64,000 nucleotides of DNA from Micromonospora sediminimaris (GTDB lineage Bacteria > Actinomycetota > Actinomycetes > Mycobacteriales > Micromonosporaceae), in the NCBI GenBank assembly GCA_900112325.1, contig FOLJ01000006.1:1-64000 (forward strand). Direction: 5' to 3'. Position numbers and translations under genes: made by a program. The notes under the pieces are model-generated. The model ran no database searches, was not told the origin of the DNA, and worked only from the letters and a program-made list of their open reading frames with translations. This document shows positions 55,539-63,100 of the stretch, in pieces. How positions within the stretch are numbered: the stretch's first letter is position 1; the number at the start of each line of letters is the position of its first letter.

Positions 55539-56306
55539 GTGGTGGACGCGGACCTGGTGGTCGAGGTCACGGGTGCGGTGGCCACGGTGGTGATCCGCAA
55601 CCCGGGGCGGCGCAACGCGATGACCCCGGCCATGTGGCGGCGGCTGCCGGTGCTGCTCGACGGTCTGGAGTCCGACCCGGCGGTACGCGTCGTGGTGCTC
55701 ACCGGTGCCGACGGCACCTTCTGCGCCGGCGCTGATCTGGGTGATCTGGACGAGCTGCTGGCCGCCGGTGACGGCAGCATCGCCGTCGCGGCGGAGGAAC
55801 GGCTGGCCACCTTCGCCAAGCCGACCGTGGCCGCCGTCCGCGGCGCCTGCGTCGGTGGCGGCTGCCAGCTGGCGGTCGCCTGCGACCTGCGGATAGCCGC
55901 GGCCGACGCACGTTTCGGCGTACCGCCGGCCCGGCTGGGGCTGGTCTACCCGGCACCCACCACCCACCGGCTGGCCCGACTGATCGGCCCGGCGGCGGCG
56001 AAGCACCTGCTCTTCACGGGCGAGTTGGTGGCCGCCGAGCGGGCGCTGCGGATCGGCCTGGTCGACGAGGTGCTGCCCGATGCCGACCTGGCCGCCCGGG
56101 TCGACGGCCTCACCGGCGTGATCGCCGAGCGTTCGCAGCTCAGCGTCGCCGCCGCCAAGGAGATCGTGGACGGACGGGCGGACGAGGAGCGGATGGCCTG
56201 GTGGCACGGGCAGGTGCGGGTCAGCGGCGAAGCCCGGGAGGGTGTGGCGGCCTTCCATGAGCGCCGCGCGCCGCGATTCGGTTGGACGCCGCCCGCCGCA
56301 CCCTGA
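55539..56306 (+). CDS. Enoyl-CoA hydratase/isomerase family protein
   Basis: 255 residues. Crotonase fold: GADGTFCAGADLGDLDEL (oxyanion hole), AVRGACVGGGCQLAVACDLRIAA, FGVPPARLGLVYP, and AERALRIGLVDEVLPDADL. The usual first catalytic Glu position is occupied by Gly/Cys, so it may be an isomerase or hydrolase rather than a hydratase. GTG 55539 was chosen for GGAGGG about ten bases upstream; GTG 55542 is equal. TAAGGT (55487-55492) is a likely -10. Confidence 0.82.
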   Translation: MVDADLVVEVTGAVATVVIRNPGRRNAMTPAMWRRLPVLLDGLESDPAVRVVVLTGADGTFCAGADLGDLDELLAAGDGSIAVAAEERLATFAKPTVAAVRGACVGGGCQLAVACDLRIAAADARFGVPPARLGLVYPAPTTHRLARLIGPAAAKHLLFTGELVAAERALRIGLVDEVLPDADLAARVDGLTGVIAERSQLSVAAAKEIVDGRADEERMAWWHGQVRVSGEAREGVAAFHERRAPRFGWTPPAAP

Positions 56307-56329
56307 GCCGGCCCGGCCGGACCTGGAGG

Positions 56330-57856
56330 TCAGCCTCGGGCGAGCAGACCACGCGGCCGGACCGAGTGGATCGGCTCGGCGGCACCGCCCTCGGCGCGCA
56401 GGATGTGGTTCGCCGCGAGGATGCCGGTGGCCGCCGCCCGTTCCATCAGGGCGCTGGGGAAGTCGGTGCCGATGCCGTCGCCGGCCAGGTAGAGACCGGC
56501 GGCGTCGGTGCGAACCCCCGGGCGTCCCGCGTGGCTGCCCGGGGTGAAAGCCGGCGCCTTGGCCTCGACCCGGGCACGCAGTTCCCGTACCCGTAGCCGC
56601 GTCGTCTCCGGCCAGAGCACGGCCAGTTCGGCCCGCATCCGTTCGGCCAGGTCGGTGGCGGGCACGTCCGGTTCGCAGGCGTACGCGTGCAGCTCGATCA
56701 CCGAGCCGCCGGCGCGTTCGGCCCACTCGCGGGATTCTCGTTCCAGCCGGTGGTAGAGCGTCACCGAGTCCAGGGTGGCCTGTCGGGACACCCCGCTGAA
56801 GATTGCCCGCTCGGGGGCGACGTCGCCGTCGCACCAGTAGCGGGCGACCGCGTACGGCGGGCCGGGCCGGCCGTACGCGGGCATCGCCGCCGCCAGCGCC
56901 GGGGCCTGCTCGGCCAGCGACGGCGAGCCCGCGACCAGGGCGGCGAGTGCGGGCGGGTCGACGGCGATCACGACGTGCCCGGCCCGGTGCGTGCCGTGCG
57001 TGCTGTGCACCTGCCAGCCGTCGGGATCGCGGTGCAGACCGGTGACCGGCTCGTCGGTGCGGATCCGGCCGCCGTGCCGCTCGACGTGCCGGGCCAACGG
57101 CCCCCAGATCGACGTGGCGTAGTCCTCGTCGGGGCAGTCGAAGGCCAGCCCTTCCGGGTTGCCGAGCAGGTAGAAGTGAAACTGGGCGATCATCTCGGCG
57201 GCCGACATCTCCGCTTCGTGATTGAAGAACGAGTGGGAGAAGACCTCGAAGAGCATCGCTCTCGCCCGGTCGGGCAGGCGCAACGAGTCGAGCAGCTCGT
57301 CGGCGGTGGTGTGGTCGAACTCGGCGTAGGTGCGTACCGGGTCGTACGTCAGCAGGGGCAGGGCCGCGTCCCGGTCCATCCCACGCAGGTCCCGCAGGCG
57401 CAGGCTGGGGCTGCGGGCGAGCAGAGTGAGCAGGTTCGCCGGTGGCGCGGGGGGCAGACGTCCGAATTCCTCGGTCGGCCACTCGGCGCTGAGCACCGGA
57501 TAGCCGGGGACGGCCCGCAGGAATCGCAGCGCCGGGTCGACCCGGCGCAGGATGTTCCGCCAGTTGTAGTACTGCCGGAAGAAGGCGTGGAAGCCGTGTT
57601 CGTTGACCTGCCCGGTCCCGTCGGAGAGGGTCTCCGGCCAGGCGCCGAGCCGGCCGCCCAGGGTGGGCGCGGCCTCCAGCACGGTCACCTCGACGCCGCG
57701 TTCGGCGAGCACCACCGCGGCGGACATGCCGGCGATGCCGCCGCCGACGACCACGGCGGTGACCGGATGCGGCACCCGGGGGGTGCCACCTCCGCCGGGG
57801 TCGACCCGGTGCCGACGTACGCCGATGAACCGTCCGGCCAGCTGCGACAGCGTCAT
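56330..57856 (-). CDS. CrtU-like carotenoid desaturase/FAD oxidoreductase
   Basis: 508 residues. FAD-binding TAVVVGGGIAGMSAAVVLAERG near the N terminus (split by the usual spacing), then NEHGFHAFFRQYYNWRNILR, which closely matches the CrtU/CruE group that aromatises carotene end groups, plus MLFEVFSHSFFNHEAEMSAAE and a C-terminal GLYLAGDGIGTDFPSALMERA. No other carotenoid genes are in the window. GGGGAGG precedes ATG 57856; the gene lies 41 bases after a pyrimidine-dimer-glycosylase family gene. Confidence 0.78.
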   Translation of the reverse strand: MTLSQLAGRFIGVRRHRVDPGGGGTPRVPHPVTAVVVGGGIAGMSAAVVLAERGVEVTVLEAAPTLGGRLGAWPETLSDGTGQVNEHGFHAFFRQYYNWRNILRRVDPALRFLRAVPGYPVLSAEWPTEEFGRLPPAPPANLLTLLARSPSLRLRDLRGMDRDAALPLLTYDPVRTYAEFDHTTADELLDSLRLPDRARAMLFEVFSHSFFNHEAEMSAAEMIAQFHFYLLGNPEGLAFDCPDEDYATSIWGPLARHVERHGGRIRTDEPVTGLHRDPDGWQVHSTHGTHRAGHVVIAVDPPALAALVAGSPSLAEQAPALAAAMPAYGRPGPPYAVARYWCDGDVAPERAIFSGVSRQATLDSVTLYHRLERESREWAERAGGSVIELHAYACEPDVPATDLAERMRAELAVLWPETTRLRVRELRARVEAKAPAFTPGSHAGRPGVRTDAAGLYLAGDGIGTDFPSALMERAAATGILAANHILRAEGGAAEPIHSVRPRGLLARG

Positions 57857-57897
57857 GCGAACCTCCCCGGTCGACCCTGCCCAGTGTGCGCTGCCGC

Positions 57898-58380
57898 TCA
57901 CCCCGGACAGTGGCGGGGGCGGTCGGAGGTCGGCCAGACGTAGTCCAGGTCGTCGGGGACGTCGTCGCCGAAGATGGGGCGGTAGTGCGCCGGATCCTTG
58001 CGCAGCAGCGACGAACGGTGGCTCAAATGCACGTCGGTCCGGCCGAGCCACGGCGGCAGCTCTCCGGCGACGGCGAGTTCCTGCTGGGAGCGGACCTGCT
58101 CGACGCCGCAGGCCGCGGCCAGGTCGACGGTCAACGTGGTGGCGCAGGTGTCGGCCCGGCCGGCCGCGCACCAGACCGAGCAGATGTCCAGCCCGTACCG
58201 GGTCAGCGCCTCCTCGTACCCGGCCCACATCTTCACCGCCGGGTGGTTGCGCCAGCCGTACGTGGGCCAGGTCAGCCCACGTAGCACCTGGATCGCCTCC
58301 ACCCGCTGCTTGCCGAGCCGTCGCTGGTCCAGCGCCCGGGCGCTGGCCAGAAAGTCCGGGTACGGCAGGAAGGTCTGCAT
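57898..58380 (-). CDS. Pyrimidine dimer DNA glycosylase family protein (MSMEG_6728 type)
   Basis: 160 residues. It opens MQTFLPYPDFLASARALDQR, then RLGKQRVEAIQVL and WRNHPAVKMWAGYEEAL, ending SHRSSLLRKDPAHYRPIFGD. This is the actinobacterial MSMEG_6728 family, related to T4 endonuclease V-type UV-damage glycosylases. The UV role in actinobacteria is by family. The downstream CrtU-like gene could make a photoprotection pair. Confidence 0.75.
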   Translation of the reverse strand: MQTFLPYPDFLASARALDQRRLGKQRVEAIQVLRGLTWPTYGWRNHPAVKMWAGYEEALTRYGLDICSVWCAAGRADTCATTLTVDLAAACGVEQVRSQQELAVAGELPPWLGRTDVHLSHRSSLLRKDPAHYRPIFGDDVPDDLDYVWPTSDRPRHCPG

Positions 58381-58467
58381 GCCGCTGCCCTACCCGCCGT
58401 CAGCCGGGACATGCCGCGTCACGGCCGCCACGATCATGACGGGCTGCGCGGGCTGCGACCGGCTGAC

Positions 58468-58473
58468 TACCAT
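58468..58473 (+). promoter_or_regulatory. TACCAT -10 box, leaderless-type, for 58481
   Basis: TACCAT ends seven bases before ATG 58481. Confidence 0.5.
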
Positions 58474-58480
58474 GCGGGGC

Positions 58481-60262
58481 ATGGCGGAGCCGCTGCTCGA
58501 TCGGGCCCTGCGGGCCAGCCGCCGGTTGCGGGTCAACGGGGAGTCCCGGGCACACTACGTGATCTGCGGGCAGGATCCGCTCGCGTACTGGGTGGTGCGG
58601 ACGATGCTGGCCGGCGAGACACAGGACGGCCGGGTGCGGATCACCCTGATCGTGCCGGAGCGTCGGCGTTCTCCCGGGCCGGACGGCCGTGACCTGCCGG
58701 GCATCGAGGTGATCCGGGCCGACCGGCTGGACGAGGTCACCTTCCGCCGGGCGGGGCTGGCCGAGGCCGCCGGCCTGGCCCTGCTGCACCAGGACGACGT
58801 GGGCAACATGCACGCCGCGCTCTGCGCGCAGGAGGTGGAGCCCCGGCTGCGCCTGGTGGTGCGGATGTTCAACACCGGCCTGGCCAACGGCGTACGGCAG
58901 ATCTTTCCCGACTCGGCGGTGCTCTCGGACGCCTCGATGGCCGCGCCGGCCTTCGTGGCCGCCGCCCTCGGCGAGATCGCGCCGACGCATTTCCGGCACG
59001 GCAGGCGCACCCTCTACGTGGCCCGCCGCGACGACGTACGCCCGAGCGAGATCGTCTGCGGGGTGGCCGACACCCGTGACGCGCAGCAGGATCTGGTGCT
59101 GCCGGCCGACGACCGGGAAGCCGACGTGGTACTCGCCGAGGCGGTCGGTCGGCCGGCCGGCACCGAACTTGCCGCGCGGCGGCTGGCCCGGGCCCGGCGG
59201 CGGCGTCGGCCGGTCGCGATGGTGCTCCGGGCGATCCGCAGCTTCGCCACCCGGAAGATCGGGATCGCGGTGCTCGTGCTGCTCGCCATGGTGGCCGCCC
59301 TGGGCGGGCTGTACGCCAACGCGGCCCACGTCGGCTGGGGCGACGCGCTCTACCTGACGCTGGTCACCACCCTGACCGGGCAGGATCCGGACACTGCCAA
59401 GTCGGCCGCCGAGCAGGTCATGCAGGTGGTGCTCAATCTCGCCGGGCTGGCGCTGATCCCGCTGATCACGGCGGTGGTGGTCGACGGGGTGGTGAACGCC
59501 CGGCTGGCCCTGCACACCGGGCGGATCCTGCCCGAGCGCTCCGGGCACGTGGTGGTGGTCGGGCTCGGCAACATCGGCACCCGGGTGATGGCCCAGCTCA
59601 ACGACTTCGGCGTCGAGGTGGTGGCGATCGACAAGAGCGCGGACGCGCGCGGTGCCGGGCTGGCCCGGCGGCTCGGCGTACCGCTGGTGGTGGGTGACGC
59701 GGCGCAGGAGGAGACGTTGCGGGCCGCCTCGGTGGCGACCTGCCAGGCGCTGGTGGTGGTCTCCACCGACGACGGCGCCAACCTCCGGGCCGCGCTGAAT
59801 GCCCGTGCCCTCGACGACCAGCTCCGCGTGGTGCTGCGGCTCTTCGACGGTGACTTCGCCGAACGCGTGCAACGGGCCTTCGGCATCGGCACCTCGCGCA
59901 GCGTCTCCTACCTGGCGGCACCGTCGTTCGCCGCCGCCCTGCTGGACCGCGCGGTGATCGCCACCATCCCGGTTGGCCGGCACGCGTTGCTGGTCACCGA
60001 GGTCCCGGTGGCCGCCGGCTCGGACCTGGACGGTCGTACGCTCGCCACCGTCGGGCGGGCCGGCAGCGTACGCCTGCTCGCACACGCCCGGGCCGGCCAG
60101 CGCCTCGACTGGTCACCCGACCCGCGCATGGTGATCGTGGCGGGCGACCGGCTGACCGTGGTGGCCCGCCGGGCCGGTCTGAACGCGTTGCTCCGCGAGG
60201 TCGCCCCTCCGGAGCCGGCAGCGCCTTCCGGCACACCGGTACCGCGCGAAGCGACGGAGTGA
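58481..60262 (+). CDS. RCK-pore-RCK ion channel-like protein (TrkA-N domains)
   Basis: 593 residues. An N-terminal Rossmann/RCK domain (about 25-235) is followed by two membrane helices (about 258-280 and 313-338) around a short pore loop, then a second TrkA-N domain with GHVVVVGLGNIGTRVMAQL and a TrkA-C end. The pore loop reads TLVTTLTGQDPD, so the K+ filter T-x-G-Y-G-D is missing and selectivity is uncertain. It resembles Castor/Pollux-like and other two-RCK channels. A leaderless-type start is likely. Confidence 0.75.
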   Translation: MAEPLLDRALRASRRLRVNGESRAHYVICGQDPLAYWVVRTMLAGETQDGRVRITLIVPERRRSPGPDGRDLPGIEVIRADRLDEVTFRRAGLAEAAGLALLHQDDVGNMHAALCAQEVEPRLRLVVRMFNTGLANGVRQIFPDSAVLSDASMAAPAFVAAALGEIAPTHFRHGRRTLYVARRDDVRPSEIVCGVADTRDAQQDLVLPADDREADVVLAEAVGRPAGTELAARRLARARRRRRPVAMVLRAIRSFATRKIGIAVLVLLAMVAALGGLYANAAHVGWGDALYLTLVTTLTGQDPDTAKSAAEQVMQVVLNLAGLALIPLITAVVVDGVVNARLALHTGRILPERSGHVVVVGLGNIGTRVMAQLNDFGVEVVAIDKSADARGAGLARRLGVPLVVGDAAQEETLRAASVATCQALVVVSTDDGANLRAALNARALDDQLRVVLRLFDGDFAERVQRAFGIGTSRSVSYLAAPSFAAALLDRAVIATIPVGRHALLVTEVPVAAGSDLDGRTLATVGRAGSVRLLAHARAGQRLDWSPDPRMVIVAGDRLTVVARRAGLNALLREVAPPEPAAPSGTPVPREATE

Positions 60263-60271
60263 CGCCCAGCC

Positions 60272-60295
60272 GACTTCCACGGTAGTGTGGAAGTC
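60272..60295. promoter_or_regulatory. Operator-like palindrome over the antitoxin promoter
   Basis: GACTTCCAC-GGTAGT-GTGGAAGTC, perfect 9-bp arms. It covers the TAGTGT -10 box (60283-60288) and ends at the start codon, the usual place for antitoxin autorepression. Confidence 0.65.
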
Positions 60296-60769
60296 GTGTC
60301 CGCAGTCTACGAAGAGCTTCCGTTCAGCGAGTTCCTGCACCGTCCCGCCGCCGCCGCAGAGCGACTTGGTGAGGTGCGGGCGCTGCGGCTGCGGCGGCGC
60401 GGCGCCGATGATCTGGCCCTGACGTCCGCCGACCAGATGGAACGGGACGCCGTGGTCATCGACTTCACCGCGCGGTTGCTGGCCGGTCTTGTCCGGTCGG
60501 AGTCGACCGAGGTCGTCCGCCGGGTGCTCGGCGAGGCATTGCCGTGGGTTGCCTTCCTGCCGCCGGAGGACGTCACGGAACTGCTGAGGGAACTGGTCAC
60601 GGTCGCCCAGGGCGCGGCATCGTTGGAAAATCTGTCGCCGGTCGCCGTCCTGCTGACGCAGTGGCGGCACACCGCCGAGATCTACGCGGACCCCGTCCTG
60701 CTGGAGCGGGTGACCCGGGAACCGACGGGTGACCTCGGGCCGGTGCCCGCTCCAGGTTCGGACCGGTGA
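60296..60769 (+). CDS. Prevent-host-death-like antitoxin
   Basis: 157 residues. The N terminus (SAVYEELPFSEFLHRPAAAA ... RALRLRRRGADDLALTSADQ) has the Phd/YefM-like beta-alpha outline; the rest is helical (ALPWVAFLPPEDVTELL, LLTQWRHTAEIYADP). GTG 60296 is chosen because TAGTGT lies seven bases upstream and the palindrome ends at it. It is followed with a GTGA overlap by a destroyed toxin gene, so it is now an orphan antitoxin. Confidence 0.72.
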   Translation: MSAVYEELPFSEFLHRPAAAAERLGEVRALRLRRRGADDLALTSADQMERDAVVIDFTARLLAGLVRSESTEVVRRVLGEALPWVAFLPPEDVTELLRELVTVAQGAASLENLSPVAVLLTQWRHTAEIYADPVLLERVTREPTGDLGPVPAPGSDR

Positions 60770-60988
60770 GCCCGAAGCGAGGCGACCGCGCCGCACCGCC
60801 TGCTCTGGCGGGTGAGTTCGATCTGCGCTTCGCTGATTCGGCAGCCGCCGACGGCTGGGAACACCTCGCTCGACAGGCACCGGGACATCTGCGGCGTGCC
60901 TTCGAAACCCTGGTACCTCGTCGACGATGAGCGCCGCACCGTGTGGTTGACCTACGTCGGCACCGGTCATCCCCGGGAGACGGAGTGA
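60766..60988 (+). pseudogene. RelE-like toxin remnant with internal deletion
   Basis: GTG 60766 opens MSPKRGDRAAPPALAGEFDL and continues WEHLARQAPGHLRRAFETL in one frame to a TGA at 60928. From 60911 another frame reads WYLVDDERRTVWLTYVGTGH to a stop at 60988, the typical C-terminal end of this RelE-like toxin. The middle of the domain (about 40 residues by recall of related toxins) is missing at the junction near 60905-60912. Confidence 0.72.
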
Positions 60989-60993
60989 CCTGG

Positions 60994-62226
60994 TCAGCGG
61001 CGGGCTGACCGGAGGGCGTACCAGGCGGCGCCGAGGGCGAGCACGCCGAAACCGGCGAGCACGCTGGACAGTGGCAGGTTGACCGCGAGCAGTACGCAGC
61101 CGACCAGCCCCGCCACCGCGAGTGCCTGCACCGGCAGCTTCCGCTCCGGTTCCCGCCCCAGGGTAAACGCGGCGGCGTTGGTGATGGCGTAGTAGACCAG
61201 CACGGTGCAGGCGGAGAAGCCGATCGCCCCCCGCACGTCACCGAGCACGACGACCAGGATCACCACCGCGGCCACCGCCAGCTCGGCCCGGTGCGGCACC
61301 TGGTGCCGGGGGTGCACCGCGGCCAGCCCGGCGGGCAGGTCCCGCTGGCGGGCCATCGCCAGCGTGGTGCGACCCACCCCGGCCAGCAGGGAGAGCAGCA
61401 CCCCGGTCACCGCGATCGTCGCGCCGGCCCGGACCACCCACTCCAGGCCGGGCAGCCCGACCGCGCCCACCACGTCGGCGAGGGGCGCGGCGGAGGCGGC
61501 CAGCCGGTCCGCGCCGAGGACGCCGACGGCCACCACCCCCAGGATCAGGTAGATCACCAGCACCAACCCGAGTGCCAACGGCACCGCCCGGGGAATGGTG
61601 CGCTGCGGGTCGCGTACCTCCTCGCCGAGGGTGGCGATCCGGGCGTACCCGGCGAAGGCGAAGAAGAGCAGCCCGGCGGCGGTCAGCACCCCCCGGGCGG
61701 TGCCGCCGGGCTGGTCGATCCGGTCGATCGAGACGCTCGTCGCGCCGACCACCGCGACGAGCGCGAGCACGGCGAGCACCAGGAGCACCAGGATCCGGGT
61801 GGTGGCGGCGGTCTTGCCGATGCCGCGCAGGTTCACCGCGGTCACCGCGACAACCGCCAGCACCGCGACGAGCCGGGCCTGCCCCGGCCAGAGGTACGCG
61901 CCGATGGTCAGCGCCATCGCCGCGCAACTGGCCGTCTTGCCGATCACGAAACCCCAGCCGGCGAGGAACCCGGCGAACGGGTTCAGCCGCTCCCGACCGT
62001 AGACGTAGGTGCCGCCGGACTCGGGATAGCGGGCGGCCAGCCGGGCGGAACTTGTCGCGTTGCAGAACGCGATGAACCCGGCCAGGGCCAGAGCGACAAG
62101 CAGTCCGGTGCCGCCGGCCGCCGCAGCGGCCGGGGCGAAGACCACGAAGATGCCTGCGCCGAGCATCGATCCGAGGCCGATGACGACGGCGTCCGGTACG
62201 CCCAGCCGTCGCGCGAGTCGGTCCAC
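60994..62226 (-). CDS. APC-family amino acid permease
   Basis: 410 residues with about 12 membrane helices. Family motifs: AVVIGLGSMLGAGIFVVFAP in helix 1, YPESGGTYVYGRERLNPFAGFLAG, and FFAFAGYARIATLGEEVRDP (E-E-x-x-x-P) in helix 6. It takes up amino acids or related solutes; specificity is unknown. GTG start at 62226; a PAP2 gene ends ten bases upstream on the same strand. Confidence 0.87.
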   Translation of the reverse strand: MDRLARRLGVPDAVVIGLGSMLGAGIFVVFAPAAAAAGGTGLLVALALAGFIAFCNATSSARLAARYPESGGTYVYGRERLNPFAGFLAGWGFVIGKTASCAAMALTIGAYLWPGQARLVAVLAVVAVTAVNLRGIGKTAATTRILVLLVLAVLALVAVVGATSVSIDRIDQPGGTARGVLTAAGLLFFAFAGYARIATLGEEVRDPQRTIPRAVPLALGLVLVIYLILGVVAVGVLGADRLAASAAPLADVVGAVGLPGLEWVVRAGATIAVTGVLLSLLAGVGRTTLAMARQRDLPAGLAAVHPRHQVPHRAELAVAAVVILVVVLGDVRGAIGFSACTVLVYYAITNAAAFTLGREPERKLPVQALAVAGLVGCVLLAVNLPLSSVLAGFGVLALGAAWYALRSARR

Positions 62227-62235
62227 GCCGGCACC

Positions 62236-62997
62236 CTACCGGTGCCGGGCGAACGGCCCGTCCCACTGCCGAAGGTGCCCGGGCAGCGGCAGGTCGTCCC
62301 AGGGCACCCGGTGCAGCAGCCGGTCCAGCAGCAACCCCAGCAGCAGGGCGGCCAGCCCGTCGGTGAGCCAGTGGAAGTTGAGGTAGGTGGTGGTGACCAG
62401 CAGGATCCCCGGCGGCGCATACCGCACCAGCCGGTACAGGCCGGCCGGCAGCCGACCGACGGTCAGCGACACCAGCAGCAGGGCGATGACGCCGTACCAG
62501 ACGATCGCGTTGGCCACGTGCCCCGACGGGTACGACATCGAGTAGGCACCGGCCGGCAGGTGGTTGAAGACCTGCACAGCCTCCTCCGGCGCCAGGAACG
62601 GCTCCTTGACCGAGGCGGTGGGCGCCGCCCGGTCGGTCCAGAGCTTGAGCGGACCTATGGTCACCATGGTGATCAGGAGGGCACCCGCGACCAGCAGGAA
62701 CGGCCGGATCGTCCGGCGACGCCAGGCCACCGCCACCGCCAGTGCGCCGGAGAGCGGCAGCAGCAGACCGCCGCCCTGTCCGAGCAGGTTGAACGCCCTG
62801 GCGGTCCAGTACAGCGGGGCCGGGTCGTGGGTGAAGGCCCACTCGCTGACCGCGAGGTCGAGATCGAGCAGGTGACCGTTGGCGAGCGCGGCGGTCAGCG
62901 CCACGAACCCGGCCAGCAGCACGGCGTCGAACCACCAGCCGGCTGGGCGTACCGGTGCCGGGCGGATTCTCCGGCGTACCGATGTCGTCTCCCGCAC
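62236..62997 (-). CDS. PAP2-family phosphatase
   Basis: 253 residues, about six membrane helices. The acid-phosphatase signature is visible: LKLWTDRAAP (K-x6-R-P, here with A before P), YPSGHVAN and TYLNFHWLTDGLAALLLG (His and Asp). It probably dephosphorylates lipid phosphates such as undecaprenyl pyrophosphate or phosphatidate at the membrane. GTG 62997 is seven bases from a TAGCGT box on the minus strand; GTG 63006 is in frame but overlaps that box. Confidence 0.82.
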   Translation of the reverse strand: MRETTSVRRRIRPAPVRPAGWWFDAVLLAGFVALTAALANGHLLDLDLAVSEWAFTHDPAPLYWTARAFNLLGQGGGLLLPLSGALAVAVAWRRRTIRPFLLVAGALLITMVTIGPLKLWTDRAAPTASVKEPFLAPEEAVQVFNHLPAGAYSMSYPSGHVANAIVWYGVIALLLVSLTVGRLPAGLYRLVRYAPPGILLVTTTYLNFHWLTDGLAALLLGLLLDRLLHRVPWDDLPLPGHLRQWDGPFARHR

Positions 62998-63004
62998 CCC
63001 GATC

Positions 63005-63010
63005 ACGCTA
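63005..63010 (-). promoter_or_regulatory. TAGCGT -10 box, leaderless-type, for the PAP2 gene
   Basis: Minus-strand TAGCGT ends seven bases before GTG 62997. Confidence 0.45.
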
Positions 63011-63100
63011 CCGGCCCGCGCGGTGCCTCCGGCGGACGGCGACTGTGGGCCGAGCCACGTAGGGAGGCGTTCCGGCGGAGGAAACGTCAAACTTGACGCC

